A stretch of DNA of 64,000 nt from Chachezhania sediminis (GCF_009765275.1 NZ_VOPH01000005.1:310001-374000), one strand, 5' to 3'. Counted from the first letter of the stretch, positions 43,379-52,427 are shown. The notes: generated by a model not told the origin, from the letters alone. Numbers and translations: made by a program.

Positions 43379-43439
43379 TTCCGTGGCGGGTGCGCTATGC
43401 GCCGCCCAGCAGGCGGCGCATAGCGCACCCGCCACGGAA
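43379..43439. repeat. Perfect 28-bp inverted repeat downstream of argB
   Basis: Left arm 43379-43406, loop CAGCA, right arm 43412-43439; every base pairs. The outer part reads TTCCGTGGCGGGTGCGC. No T-run follows, so simple intrinsic termination is doubtful. It lies between argB and the iron-sulfur protein gene. Confidence 0.85.
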
Positions 43440-43478
43440 TCGTTGTCCCCCCTTCCCCCGTGTCGGTAGAGTGCCGCC

Positions 43479-44147
43479 ATGGGCAATGCCGCACTTTCCA
43501 GACCTGTCTTTCAGGATGTCCGGTTTCGCGCCGAAGCGGCCGGGCTGATCGTGATGGGCACGGTTCCGGCAGGCGCCGACATGCCCGGGCCGATCGTCCT
43601 GCTGGGCGCCGGGCCCGGGTTCTGGCAGGCGTTCCGGACGTCGCCCGAAGGCGCCGACAACGCCCCCGACCCGGTCGACCGCTGGTCGGTCCGGGTGATC
43701 AGCGCCCTGGCCCGTGACCTGAAGGCAGATCCACACTTTCCCTTCGGCGGTCCACCCTACGAGCCCTTCATCGCCTGGGCCAAGGCCTCGGGCCGGGCAT
43801 GGTCCAGCCCGACGGGGATGCTGGTCCACGATACCGTGGGGCTAATGATCTCGTACCGTGGGGCGCTGGCCTTTGGCGGCCCGCTGTCGGGCGTGCCGCA
43901 GGCCTGTGCGGCCTCACCCTGCATCGCCTGCGACAGGCAACCCTGCCTGACAGCCTGCCCGGTGGATGCGCTGGGGGCGGACCATGCCTATGACGTGCCC
44001 GCCTGCCACGCCTTCCTGGCCACGCCCGAAGGCACCGATTGCATGACCCGGGGATGCGCGGTCCGCCGCGCCTGCCCCGTCAGCCGCGGCGCCGGGCGCA
44101 GTCCCGCACAATCCGCGCATCACATGAAAGCGTTCCACCCGTCATGA
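43479..44147 (+). CDS. Iron-sulfur (ferredoxin-like) protein of unknown role
   Basis: A 222-residue protein with an N-terminal alpha/beta region of about 140 residues, and a C-terminal cysteine-rich part: CAASPCIACDRQPCLTACP (about 144-162), then CMTRGCAVRRACP (about 189-201). The CxxCxxxxCxxxCP string can hold a [4Fe-4S] cluster. The layout recalls ferredoxin-like and QueG-type C-terminal cluster domains, but I cannot name the reaction. Start ATG 43479 lacks a strong ribosome binding site. Its stop overlaps the SixA-like gene's start (ATGA, 44144-44147). Confidence 0.85.
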   Translation: MGNAALSRPVFQDVRFRAEAAGLIVMGTVPAGADMPGPIVLLGAGPGFWQAFRTSPEGADNAPDPVDRWSVRVISALARDLKADPHFPFGGPPYEPFIAWAKASGRAWSSPTGMLVHDTVGLMISYRGALAFGGPLSGVPQACAASPCIACDRQPCLTACPVDALGADHAYDVPACHAFLATPEGTDCMTRGCAVRRACPVSRGAGRSPAQSAHHMKAFHPS

Positions 44148-44641
44148 CCCGTACCCTGATCCTGATGCGCCACGCAAAATCGAGCTGGGACGACCCGAGG
44201 CTGGACGACCATGACCGCCCCCTGAACAAGCGCGGCCGCAAAAGCGCCGTGGCCCTGGGTGACTGGCTGGCGCTTGAAGGGATCGCACCGGACCAGGTGC
44301 TGTGTTCCACGGCCACGCGCACGCAAGAAACCTACGAAGGTCTGAAGATCCCGCTGCTGCCGCAGTTGCGCGCCGATCTCTACCATGCCGGCCCGGCCGA
44401 GATGCTTGAGATCCTGCGCGAGGCTTCGGGCGCGAACGTGCTGATGGTCGGCCACAATCCCGGCATCGCCGCCTTCGCCGAACGTCTGGTGGCCGAGGCC
44501 CCGGATCATCCGCGGTTCCACGACTATCCCACCGGTGCCACGCTGATCGTCCGCTTCGACATCGGCCACTGGGCCGACCTGACGCCCGGCACCGGAACGG
44601 TGCTGGACTTTGTCGCCCCCCGCGAACTGACCGACATCTGA
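44144..44641 (+). CDS. SixA-like histidine phosphatase
   Basis: A 165-residue small histidine-phosphatase-superfamily protein: catalytic LMRHAKSSWDD (about residues 7-17) and VGHNPGI (second histidine, about 104). RHA instead of RHG is the SixA form, which dephosphorylates phosphohistidine in phosphorelays or the nitrogen phosphotransferase system. Whether that is its target here is inferred. It is coupled to the upstream iron-sulfur gene by an ATGA overlap and faces the bzt operon; a strong terminator lies between. Confidence 0.92.
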   Translation: MTRTLILMRHAKSSWDDPRLDDHDRPLNKRGRKSAVALGDWLALEGIAPDQVLCSTATRTQETYEGLKIPLLPQLRADLYHAGPAEMLEILREASGANVLMVGHNPGIAAFAERLVAEAPDHPRFHDYPTGATLIVRFDIGHWADLTPGTGTVLDFVAPRELTDI

Positions 44642-44676
44642 AAGAAAAAGGCGCGGCACGGCCGTGCCGCATCGCG
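44642..44676 (-). terminator. Rho-independent terminator of the bzt operon
   Basis: Stem GCGGCACG (44653-44660)/CGTGCCGC (44663-44670), continuous through a GC centre. On the minus strand it is followed by GCCTTTTTCTTT, a proper T-run, so it terminates bztD transcription; it may also block readthrough from the plus side. Confidence 0.8.
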
Positions 44677-44739
44677 CCCGAGACCGCCAGGGGCGGGTAC
44701 GTGGGGCGGCGAGGGCGCGATCCCCCGCCGACGAAAGGT

Positions 44740-45507
44740 TCAGTGCCCCAGGATCTGGCTGAGGAACAGCTTGGTGCGTTCGTTCTGCGGGTTGTTGAAG
44801 AACTCTTCCGGTTCGTTCTGCTCCACGATCTGCCCGGCATCCATGAAGATCACCCGGTTCGCCACCTGACGGGCAAAGCCCATCTCGTGCGTGACGCAAA
44901 GCATGGTCATCCCCTCCTCCGCGAGGCTGACCATGGTGTCGAGCACCTCCTTGATCATTTCGGGGTCGAGGGCCGAGGTCGGTTCATCAAACAGCATGAT
45001 CCGCGGCCGCATGCACAGCGACCGGGCGATTGCCACCCGCTGCTGCTGACCGCCCGAAAGCTGGCCCGGGTACTTGTTGGCCTGTTCCGGGATCTTCACC
45101 TTTTCCAGGAAGTGCATCGCCGTGGCTTCGGCTTCCTTCTTGGGGATCTTGCGGACCCAGATCGGCGCCAGCGTGCAGTTTTCCAGGATCGTCAGGTGCG
45201 GAAACAGGTTGAAGTGCTGGAACACCATTCCGACTTCGGAACGGATCTTGTCGATGTTCTTGACGTCCGACGACAGGACCGTGCCGTCCACCTCGATCCG
45301 GCCCTGCTGGTGTTCCTCCAGCGCGTTGATGCAGCGGATCATGGTGGACTTGCCCGATCCAGACGGCCCGGCGATGACGATGCGTTCGCCCCGGCGGACC
45401 TTCAGGTTGATATCACGCAACACGTGGAAGCTGCCGTACCACTTGTTCATGTTGCTGATGTCGATCGCGATTTCGTCCGAGACCATCAATTCCTGTGCTT
45501 GTGCCAT
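44740..45507 (-). CDS. bztD: Acidic amino acid/amide ABC transporter, ATPase (BztD/AapP)
   Basis: A 255-residue polar amino acid importer ATPase: Walker [10 protein letters not shown] (about residues 48-56), signature LSGGQQQR, Walker [14 protein letters not shown], switch [11 protein letters not shown]. The family order and length match BztD of Rhodobacter capsulatus and AapP of rhizobia, which power uptake of glutamate, glutamine, aspartate and asparagine. It is last in the operon, 10 bases after bztC, and followed by the terminator. Confidence 0.96.
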   Translation of the reverse strand: MAQAQELMVSDEIAIDISNMNKWYGSFHVLRDINLKVRRGERIVIAGPSGSGKSTMIRCINALEEHQQGRIEVDGTVLSSDVKNIDKIRSEVGMVFQHFNLFPHLTILENCTLAPIWVRKIPKKEAEATAMHFLEKVKIPEQANKYPGQLSGGQQQRVAIARSLCMRPRIMLFDEPTSALDPEMIKEVLDTMVSLAEEGMTMLCVTHEMGFARQVANRVIFMDAGQIVEQNEPEEFFNNPQNERTKLFLSQILGH

Positions 45508-45517
45508 GTGCCTATCC

Positions 45518-46816
45518 TTACCTGTGATCCGTGGCGAGACGACGCTCGAGCCACTGCGAGTATTGCGAGATGCCGTAGCAGACGACGAAGAACAGCAGGG
45601 ACGCGAAGCCCAGCAGTTCCCAGTAGACCCCGTTCCATTCGGTCGAGGCGAGGATGGGCCCTCGGATCATGCCGATCAGGTCGAACATCGAGATGACCGA
45701 GACGAGGGTGGTATCCTTGAAAAGACCCACGGCCACGTTCACGATGCCCGGGATCGAGATTTTCAGCGCCTGCGGCAGGATGATCAGCCGCATCGCCTGC
45801 GGGTAATCCAGGCCCAGGCTGTCGGCCGCCTCGAACTGGCCCTTGGGCAGGGCTGCCAGACCGCCGCGGATGACCTCGGCGATATAGGCGGACGAGAACA
45901 TCGTGATCATGATGACCACCCGCAGGAACAGGTCGACGGTGCTGTCCGGCGGGAAGAAATAGGCCAGCATGACCGAAGCCACGAACAGCAGCGTGATCAG
46001 CGGCACGCCGCGGACGAACTCGATGAACACCACGCAGATGCCCTTGATCAGCGGCATGTCCGATTGCCGCCCCAGCGCCAGAACGATGCCCAGCGGCACC
46101 GACAGCGACACGCAGGTGACGCCCAGCATCATGTTCAGCATGAAGCCGCCAAGGTCACGGCTGGGCACCGGAGTCATCCACGGCGTTTCCGGGCGCACCA
46201 GGTCGACGACGAAGCCACCGACGCCCCATACGACGAAGGCCGTGGCAATCCCGCCGAAGAAGCCCGCGGCGAAGTTGCCCTTGCCGTAGCGGTTGAACAC
46301 GACATAGCCCGCGCCACAGCCCAGAAGCGCCACGATCGGCGTGAGGATCGGACCACCCCAGATCAGGTAGAACGCGATGAACGGAAACAGCGCCGTGACG
46401 ATCAGCAGCTTGCGCGGCAGATCGAAGAACAGCACCGGCGCGATGGCCACCAGCATGATGGCGAAGGCCAGGACCGGCCGCCAGTACAGGTCACGCGGGT
46501 AGGAATAGCCGAACAGAAGCTGGTTCCAGCGTTCGGTCAGGACCGCGAAACAGGCGCCCGTCCGGCCGGCCAGGATCTCGCGGCATTGGGTCAGGCTGTC
46601 GGCATTCCAGACCCCGTTGAAGATCCAGGGCAGGATTGCCGACAGGATCAGGTAGATCAACCAGGCCGCGACAAGCGTCAGCAGCGTGTTGGCCCAGCTG
46701 GAAAACAGGTTGTCCCGCAACCATTTCATCACGCCGGTCTGCTGTGCAGGCGGCGGGCTTTGCGGGATCACCTCGGTCCGCACGAAGGCGACACTATGGG
46801 CATGTGCATCGGACAT
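45518..46816 (-). CDS. bztC: Acidic amino acid ABC transporter permease (BztC/AapM)
   Basis: A 432-residue permease, much longer than single-domain HisM-type permeases because of an N-terminal half with extra helices, as in BztC/AapM. The C-terminal half holds the permease loop ([24 protein letters not shown], about residues 325-348). It should pair with BztB in the membrane. It starts three bases after the end of bztB, so the two are co-translated. Confidence 0.95.
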   Translation of the reverse strand: MSDAHAHSVAFVRTEVIPQSPPPAQQTGVMKWLRDNLFSSWANTLLTLVAAWLIYLILSAILPWIFNGVWNADSLTQCREILAGRTGACFAVLTERWNQLLFGYSYPRDLYWRPVLAFAIMLVAIAPVLFFDLPRKLLIVTALFPFIAFYLIWGGPILTPIVALLGCGAGYVVFNRYGKGNFAAGFFGGIATAFVVWGVGGFVVDLVRPETPWMTPVPSRDLGGFMLNMMLGVTCVSLSVPLGIVLALGRQSDMPLIKGICVVFIEFVRGVPLITLLFVASVMLAYFFPPDSTVDLFLRVVIMITMFSSAYIAEVIRGGLAALPKGQFEAADSLGLDYPQAMRLIILPQALKISIPGIVNVAVGLFKDTTLVSVISMFDLIGMIRGPILASTEWNGVYWELLGFASLLFFVVCYGISQYSQWLERRLATDHR

Positions 46817-46819
46817 GGG

Positions 46820-48052
46820 TCAGCGCTCCTTCAGCTTCACGGAGTTGTTGTAGATGTTCATCACCGCCGAGATCGACAGCGAGATGGTGAGGTAGAACAG
46901 CATCAGCAGCAGCACGCATTCGATCGCACGGCCGGTCTGGTTCAGCGTGATGCCGCCCAGCGTCGCCGTGACGTCGGCATAGCCCACCGCAATTGCAAGC
47001 GAGCTGTTCTTGGTGATGTTGAGGTACTGCGAGATCAACGGAGGGATGATGACCCGCAGCGCCTGGGGCAGGATGACCAGGTTCATGATCCGGCCCGGCC
47101 GCAGACCCAGCGACGCCGCAGCTTCGGTCTGGCCCTTGGAAATGGCCTGGATACCGGCGCGCACGTTTTCGGCGATGAAGGCGCCGGTATAGATCGACAG
47201 CGCAAACCACAGCGCGATCAGCGGCCCGCCAACCTTGATGCCGCCGGAGAAGTTGAAGCCCTTCAGCGCCGGGATCTGCCAGTGCAGGCCCATGATCGCC
47301 AGAAGGATGCCCGCCGGAACGAACCAGATCGCCAGCGTCCAGTACCAGGTCGTCGGCCGGACGCCGGTGGCTTCCTGCTTGGCCGTGGCCCAGGTGCCCA
47401 GCGCCCGTCCGCCGAACCAGGATCCGACCAGGAACAGCACGACCAGGAACCAGTTCAGCGCCGTGGCGGCAAAGAGAGGGCTGGCCAGTTGCGGACCGGG
47501 CACATAGACGCCGCGGTTGGTGAAGGCGAACAGGCCCAGCAGCATAGTCGAGTCCGGATCCTCGCCGCGGAAGGCACTGGGCGCCGGCATCACTGCGGTC
47601 ATGATCGTGAAGATGATGATGATCCAGATCAGGACCGGGATGTTCCGGAAGATCTCGACATAAACGGCCATCAGCTTTCTGATCAGCCAGTTCTTCGAAA
47701 GCCGCAGCACCCCGGCCGTGACCCCGAAGATCGTCGCCGTCACGCAGGCCAGACCCGCGACCAGCAGTGTGTTCAGCACCCCCACGATCGCCGCCCGCAG
47801 GTTGGTCGACTGGCTGGTGTACGGGATCAGCGTCTGGTTGATGTCATAGCCGGACGGCTTGAACAGGAACTCGTAGCTGATGCTCAGCCCGGCCTGTGTC
47901 AGGTTCTGGATCAGATTGCCGGCCAGGTAGGCGATCGCGAAGATCAGCACGACCAGCGCAATCCCCTGGAACGTCAAGGAGCGATACCGCGTATCGCTGA
48001 GCAGCATCGAAATGCGGAACTGCTCTTCGGGCGGATCTGTTAGTATTGTCAT
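46820..48052 (-). CDS. bztB: Acidic amino acid ABC transporter permease (BztB/AapQ)
   Basis: A 410-residue permease with the BztB/AapQ layout: an N-terminal membrane part (about residues 25-180), an inserted mid region with further helices, and the C-terminal permease loop (AENVRAGIQAISKGQTEAAASLGL). ATG 48052 (MTILTDPPEE) is preferred to an in-frame start at 48121; GGGGG sits upstream of it. A 156-base gap with an attenuator-like hairpin separates it from bztA, as expected for a binding-protein gene followed by less expressed permeases. Confidence 0.95.
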   Translation of the reverse strand: MTILTDPPEEQFRISMLLSDTRYRSLTFQGIALVVLIFAIAYLAGNLIQNLTQAGLSISYEFLFKPSGYDINQTLIPYTSQSTNLRAAIVGVLNTLLVAGLACVTATIFGVTAGVLRLSKNWLIRKLMAVYVEIFRNIPVLIWIIIIFTIMTAVMPAPSAFRGEDPDSTMLLGLFAFTNRGVYVPGPQLASPLFAATALNWFLVVLFLVGSWFGGRALGTWATAKQEATGVRPTTWYWTLAIWFVPAGILLAIMGLHWQIPALKGFNFSGGIKVGGPLIALWFALSIYTGAFIAENVRAGIQAISKGQTEAAASLGLRPGRIMNLVILPQALRVIIPPLISQYLNITKNSSLAIAVGYADVTATLGGITLNQTGRAIECVLLLMLFYLTISLSISAVMNIYNNSVKLKER

Positions 48053-48174
48053 TTGGCATTCGCCCCCTGTTGAACGGCACAGACGGTGCTCTTGGCGGCA
48101 GGGTTGACCCCTGCTCGCCACCCCCTGGCTCGGTGTGGTTCAGCGAAGTATCTTGAGTATTCTAAAATCGAATA

Positions 48175-48200
48175 GGGCGCAGGAGTTTCCCCCTGCGCCC
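48175..48200 (-). terminator. Intercistronic hairpin between bztA and bztB
   Basis: Arms GGGCGCAGG (48175-48183) and CCTGCGCCC (48192-48200), loop of eight bases, eight bases past the bztA stop on the minus strand and followed there by TATTCGATTTT. It probably attenuates transcription or protects the bztA message so that binding protein exceeds permease. Confidence 0.65.
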
Positions 48201-48208
48201 CGAGCCGT

Positions 48209-49225
48209 TTAACGGAACGGCGGTGCGTACATCAGACCGCCTTCGGTCCATTGTGCGTTCAGGCCGCGGGCCAGACCGATCGGCGTGTCGACACCGATGT
48301 TCTTGGCGAAGATCTCGCCATAGTTGCCCTGGGTCTGGATCGCCTTCAGCGCCCAGTCGGCCGGCAGGCCCATCATCGCGCCCAGGTCACCTTCGGTGCC
48401 CAGGATACGGTTGACTTCCGGGTTGTTGGTGCCGGCGGCGAGTTCGGACGCATTGGCCGAGGTGATGCCCAGCTCTTCGGCTGCGACCAGTGCGAACAGG
48501 GTCCAGCGCACCACGTCACCCCACTCGCTGTCGCCGTGGCGGACCAGCGGGCCCAGCGGCTCTTTCGAGATGATTTCGGGCATGATCACGTAGGCGGTCG
48601 GATCTTCGAAGGTGGCACGGGTTGCGGCCAGACCGGACGCGTCCGTCGTATAGACGTCGCAGGCCCCTGCCAGGAACTGCTGCTGAGCTTCGGCGTTGGT
48701 TTCGATCGGAACCGGCTCGTAGCTCATGTTGTTGGCGCGGAAGAAGTCGGCCAGGTTCAGTTCGGTCGTGGTGCCGGTCTGGATGCAGACGGTTGCGCCG
48801 TCCAGTTCCTTGGCCGAGGTCACACCCAGTTCCTTCGGAACCATGAAGCCCTGACCGTCATAGTAGTTCACGCCGGTGAAATCGAACTTCAGGTCGATAT
48901 CGCGCGAGAAGGTCCAGGTGGTGTTCCGGGCGAGCATGTCGATCTCGCCAGAGGCGAGCGCGGTAAAGCGGGTCTTGCCGGTGGTGGGCACGAATTCGAC
49001 GGCGGTCGGATCGCCAAGGACGGCGGCCGCCACTGCGCGGCAGACTGCAACGTCAAAGCCGTTCCATTCACCGTTCGCGTCGGGAGCGGCAAAGCCCACG
49101 AGGCCGGTGGTCACGCCACAGTTGAGCTTGCCGCGCGCCTTGACGTCGTCGAGAGTCGATGCAGCGGCTCCCCCCGCAGCAAATCCGGCAACGGCGAGGG
49201 CGCCGAAAAGAATGGATTTCTTCAT
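48209..49225 (-). CDS. bztA: Acidic amino acid ABC transporter, periplasmic binding protein (BztA/AapJ)
   Basis: A 338-residue class 3 solute-binding protein: signal peptide (residues 1-22, cleavage near GGAAAS), then LDDVKARGKLNCGVTTGLVGFAAPD, WNGFDVAVCRAVAAAVLGD and FDFTGVNYYDGQGFM. It binds glutamate, glutamine, aspartate or asparagine by analogy to BztA and AapJ. ATG 49225 has GGAAGAGG upstream; an in-frame codon at 49258 would spoil the signal peptide. It is first in the operon with a plausible sigma-70 promoter about 105 bases upstream. Confidence 0.96.
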   Translation of the reverse strand: MKKSILFGALAVAGFAAGGAAASTLDDVKARGKLNCGVTTGLVGFAAPDANGEWNGFDVAVCRAVAAAVLGDPTAVEFVPTTGKTRFTALASGEIDMLARNTTWTFSRDIDLKFDFTGVNYYDGQGFMVPKELGVTSAKELDGATVCIQTGTTTELNLADFFRANNMSYEPVPIETNAEAQQQFLAGACDVYTTDASGLAATRATFEDPTAYVIMPEIISKEPLGPLVRHGDSEWGDVVRWTLFALVAAEELGITSANASELAAGTNNPEVNRILGTEGDLGAMMGLPADWALKAIQTQGNYGEIFAKNIGVDTPIGLARGLNAQWTEGGLMYAPPFR

Positions 49226-49329
49226 GTCTACCTCTTCCTGATTGTCCGCCTCAAACACGGGCGGTTATCCGACATTGAAAATGCCGGAGCGAAAGGCCAA
49301 ACAGGGTGTTCCCCCCCATCTGTACCCGG

Positions 49330-49359
49330 ATTGTGGGGGTATTCATGAAGCGGCGTCAA
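49330..49359 (-). promoter_or_regulatory. Candidate sigma-70 promoter of bztA
   Basis: On the minus strand, TTGACG (49354-49359), an 18-base spacer, then CACAAT (49330-49335). An inverted repeat GGTTGG (49361-49366)/CCAACC (49374-49379) lies just upstream of the -35. Predicted by eye only. Confidence 0.4.
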
Positions 49360-49437
49360 GGGTTGGATCAGTCCCAACCGCTGCAGCAGAGGGCAGTTAA
49401 CGAGCGGTAATGCCTGTTTTTTGGCGTATCTGCCGGG

Positions 49438-50151
49438 CTATTCAGCGCCAGCAAGCTGAAAAAACAGCATGGCATCGAGGAAGCCGTTTCGACGGGCCAG
49501 CGCGGCCTCTGCCGCCTCGTCGTCGGCACCCCATTGTTCCTGCTGCCAGGTCTCGTCCACGCGGGAAATGTCCCAGATCTCTTCCGGGGTTTTCCAACCT
49601 GCGGTTGCAGCCAGTCCCAGCACGAGGGATCCGGAAAGGGTCACCAGATCGTGAACCCCGGTCAGCTGGAAATGGTCGAATGCGGCCAGCCGTTCTTCCA
49701 GCCGCGCCAGAGCCTTCGGGTCCTGCGGCCGGTGCATCAGCCCGGTCCGGGGCTCCAGCCGCGCGCCCAGGGTCTGGGCCGCCCAGTCCAGCGCCGGATC
49801 CCAGGCCGCCTTCTGCCGTTCGACCAGCCCTTCCGGGTGGTCGGCGCGATAGCACAAAAGGTCTGCATCGCCATAGGCGGCCAGCATCTCGACCACGCCG
49901 TCCTTCTGGGGCGCGACCTTCTCGATCGAGGAATTGGCCCGGCGGGTCATCGGCATCCGGTCTGGCAGAACCAGGGTTTCAACGGCGTTCCATTCGTCCG
50001 CGACGGCCTGCGCCATGGCACGGGTCGGAACACGGAGAAGGGATTTGCCCGGCGTCCGCACCGGCCGTCCGTCCAGCGCGACGCCAAAGCCCGCGGCGCC
50101 GTCGATAACTTCGGCCGATTTCCAGAATCGTTTCGGGGCCCATTCGCTCAT
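49438..50151 (-). CDS. ATP12-family F1-ATPase assembly chaperone
   Basis: A 237-residue protein matching the mitochondrial ATP12 family found across Alphaproteobacteria: KRFWKSAEVIDGAAGFGVALDGRPVRTPGKS at the start, AVADEWNA, MTRRANSSIEKV, LLCYRADHPEGL, and a C-terminal helical part (DISRVDETWQQEQWG). ATP12 helps fold or assemble the F1 alpha subunit. ATG 50151 overlaps the HAD gene stop (ATGA). It ends the crcB-rluC-HAD-atp12 chain. Confidence 0.94.
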   Translation of the reverse strand: MSEWAPKRFWKSAEVIDGAAGFGVALDGRPVRTPGKSLLRVPTRAMAQAVADEWNAVETLVLPDRMPMTRRANSSIEKVAPQKDGVVEMLAAYGDADLLCYRADHPEGLVERQKAAWDPALDWAAQTLGARLEPRTGLMHRPQDPKALARLEERLAAFDHFQLTGVHDLVTLSGSLVLGLAATAGWKTPEEIWDISRVDETWQQEQWGADDEAAEAALARRNGFLDAMLFFQLAGAE

Positions 50152-50828
50152 GCCGGGATACCCCACAGGGTTTGCAGGGCCGGGCCCATGTCGTCGGCCG
50201 AATGTACGACGTGCCGCGCCATGTGCAGCGCGTCGGGCGCATGATAGCCCCAACTGACGCCCAGCCCTGCCACACCGGCCGCATGAGCCATTTCCATGTC
50301 GTAACTGGTATCGCCCACCATCACCGCGTCATGTGCATCGACCCCGGCTTCGACCAGGGCGGTCAGCACCATAGACGGATGCGGTTTCGACGGGTGATCG
50401 TCGGCGCATTGCCGGGTCACGAAGTACCGTTCCAGCCCGTGCCCTTCGATCAGCGCGTCCAGCCCCCGGCGCGACTTGCCCGTGGCCACGCCCATCAGGA
50501 TCTCGTCCCGGACCGCCAGTGCATCCAGCAACTCGCGGATGCCCGGATACAGGGGCGAGGCCGCTTCGGCCGCGCCGGCCTTGCGCTGTGCGTGGAACGC
50601 ATCCTTGTAGCCGGCGACGACCCGGGCGCGCAGGCCGGCGTCCAGTTCGGGCAACAGGCGCGCAACGGCATGGTCCAGCGACAGGCCCACGATGGACAGG
50701 ATCGCGGCCCGGTCGGGCACGTCCAGTCCTTCGGCGTTCAGCGCCGCGGTCATCGCGCCCACGATGGCCCCCTGGCTGTCGACCAGCGTGCCGTCGACAT
50801 CGAAGATCACCAGTTTCAGCGAGGTCAT
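50148..50828 (-). CDS. HAD-family phosphatase (Gph/phosphoglycolate phosphatase-like)
   Basis: A 226-residue HAD hydrolase with the four motifs: FDVDGTLVDS (residues 9-18), GVATGKS (motif II), K in HPSKPHP (motif III) and VGDTSYDMEMA (motif IV). The cap of about 60 residues between motifs I and II is the class C1 type. Closest kind is phosphoglycolate phosphatase or a related sugar-phosphate phosphatase; the substrate is uncertain. Both its start and its stop are ATGA overlaps with neighbours. Confidence 0.92.
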   Translation of the reverse strand: MTSLKLVIFDVDGTLVDSQGAIVGAMTAALNAEGLDVPDRAAILSIVGLSLDHAVARLLPELDAGLRARVVAGYKDAFHAQRKAGAAEAASPLYPGIRELLDALAVRDEILMGVATGKSRRGLDALIEGHGLERYFVTRQCADDHPSKPHPSMVLTALVEAGVDAHDAVMVGDTSYDMEMAHAAGVAGLGVSWGYHAPDALHMARHVVHSADDMGPALQTLWGIPA

Positions 50829-51877
50829 TTCAGGCTCCCCTCGAAGGGATCGTCGGCCGCCAGGTCCTCGGTCCAGCCCAAGGTTTCCCAGGTTTCGGCC
50901 ATATGCGGCGGCAGCGGCGCCGTCACGGTCACCGCCCGATGCGTCACGGGATGTTCGAAAGTCATCGATCGCGCATGCAGGTGCAGCTTGCGGGAAATGA
51001 TGCCCCCAAGCTGCGCACCCCATCCGTCGCCCAGGTTTTCCTGCCCCGACCCGCCATATTTCCCGTCGCCGATGATCGGATGCCCGATCTCGGCCATGTG
51101 GGCGCGCAACTGGTGGGTCCGGCCGGTGATCGGCTCCATCGCGACCCAGGCCGCACGGCTGGCCACACGGTAGAGCGTGGCATAAAGCGTATGCGCCCGC
51201 TTGGCGCCCGGCGTGCTGTCCATCTCGCGCGGGTGGACACAGCGCATCTTCTCGTTCTCGCCAGCCTTGCCGTGGCCCGGCGCCTTCACCAGCCCATAGC
51301 GGATCTCGCCCAAATAGGGCGTCGGCACACCGGCGACCAGCGCCCAGTAGATCTTGCGCGTCTCGCGGTGGCGGATCGCGGCGGTCAGGGTCTGCGCCAC
51401 GGCGCGGGTCCGCGCCAGCAGCAGGACGCCGGACGTGTCCTTGTCCAGCCGGTGGACCAGCCGCGGCTTCTCGTCGAAGCCGAAGCGCAGCGCCTCGGCC
51501 ATTCCGTCGACATGGCGCGTCTGACCGGATCCGCCTTGCGTCGGCAAACCCGCGGGCTTGTTGATCGCGATGACGTGGTCGTCGCGGTAAAGGACGGTCG
51601 ACTGGATCAGCTTCGTGTCGGCATCCGAAACCCGTGGTTCAGGTTTCGGCGCCGGCGTCACGGCCTCTTCCACCGGGATCGGCGGGACGCGCACCTGCTG
51701 GCCGGCTTCCAGCCTTGTATTGGCCTTCACCCGTCCGCCATCGACCCGCAACTCGCCCTTGCGGCACATCTTCTCGATCCGGCCCTGACTGACATGGGGG
51801 AACTGCCGGCGCAGCCAGCGGTCCAGGCGCTGGTCGCCCTCCCCCTCTGCCACAGTGATCGTCTGAACGCCGCTCAT
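50825..51877 (-). CDS. rluC: Large-subunit rRNA pseudouridine synthase, RluA/RluC family
   Basis: A 350-residue enzyme: S4 RNA-binding domain at about residues 14-75 (RLDRWLRRQFPHVSQGRIEK), then the catalytic domain with PRLVHRLDKDTSGVLLLAR (about 138-156, catalytic aspartate in HRLDKD) and PITGRTHQLRAHMAEIGHPI. Family knowledge assigns it to 23S rRNA uridines (RluC sites 955, 2504, 2580); RluA-family cousins cannot be excluded. ATG 51877 overlaps the crcB stop; a longer frame runs into crcB. Confidence 0.94.
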   Translation of the reverse strand: MSGVQTITVAEGEGDQRLDRWLRRQFPHVSQGRIEKMCRKGELRVDGGRVKANTRLEAGQQVRVPPIPVEEAVTPAPKPEPRVSDADTKLIQSTVLYRDDHVIAINKPAGLPTQGGSGQTRHVDGMAEALRFGFDEKPRLVHRLDKDTSGVLLLARTRAVAQTLTAAIRHRETRKIYWALVAGVPTPYLGEIRYGLVKAPGHGKAGENEKMRCVHPREMDSTPGAKRAHTLYATLYRVASRAAWVAMEPITGRTHQLRAHMAEIGHPIIGDGKYGGSGQENLGDGWGAQLGGIISRKLHLHARSMTFEHPVTHRAVTVTAPLPPHMAETWETLGWTEDLAADDPFEGSLK

Positions 51878-52254
51878 GATGCCAATCCTCTTGCCAGTGC
51901 CATGCCCAGCGTCAGTGCAAGCACCGACACGCCGACCGACAGCGCGATGTAAAGTCCGGCCAGTCCGAACTGACCCTTGTCCAGCAGGTCGACCGTTTCC
52001 AGCGAGAAGGACGAAAACGTCGTGAACCCGCCCAGAAAGCCGGTCAGGATCAACGGGCTGAAATGGGTCAGGCCGCGGCCCGCGAAGGTGACGAACAGCA
52101 CGCCCATCGCGAAGGAGCCCAGCACATTGGCCGTCAGCACCCCCATGGGAAACGCCGTGCGCCCCAGAAGCTGAAGCACGCCAAGCCCAAGCAGATAGCG
52201 GCACATGGCGCCGGTCGCACCGCCGGCGGCAACCTGAAGAAGCGTTGTAAACAT
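51874..52254 (-). CDS. crcB: Fluoride exporter CrcB
   Basis: A 126-residue four-helix membrane protein of the Fluc/CrcB family: GGATGAMCRYLLG near the start, TANVLGSFAMGVLF and the signature GFLGGFTTFSSFSLET. It forms a dimeric fluoride channel in the inner membrane. ACAGGAGGCCC precedes the ATG. I searched the 173 bases upstream for the fluoride (crcB) riboswitch and did not recognise one. It is the first gene of the chain with rluC, the HAD gene and atp12. Confidence 0.95.
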   Translation of the reverse strand: MFTTLLQVAAGGATGAMCRYLLGLGVLQLLGRTAFPMGVLTANVLGSFAMGVLFVTFAGRGLTHFSPLILTGFLGGFTTFSSFSLETVDLLDKGQFGLAGLYIALSVGVSVLALTLGMALARGLAS

Positions 52255-52427
52255 GGGCCTCCTGTCGCGCGGCGGCCCGTCGCTGTCAAGCCGGGCTTGG
52301 GGGCAGGCCCCCCTCCTCCCGCTCTCTTGTCCCAGGGCGCCAACGGAACGGGCCCGGTGCCCGTCGTCTGCTGCCCAAAATCGTGGGTCGGCCCGGGCGC
52401 GATCCGCGCGACCGGCCGAAGCCCCGC

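Noticed and set aside
45074-48043. Plus-strand open frame of 989 codons across the bzt genes
   Set aside because: It is antisense to bztD, bztC and bztB; the translation is dominated by Arg, Gln, His and Asp, a high-GC codon shadow, and the minus-strand proteins are clear family members.
52255-52427. Fluoride riboswitch before crcB
   Set aside because: I looked for the short conserved crcB motif and pseudoknot pairing and did not recognise them; a covariance search would settle it.
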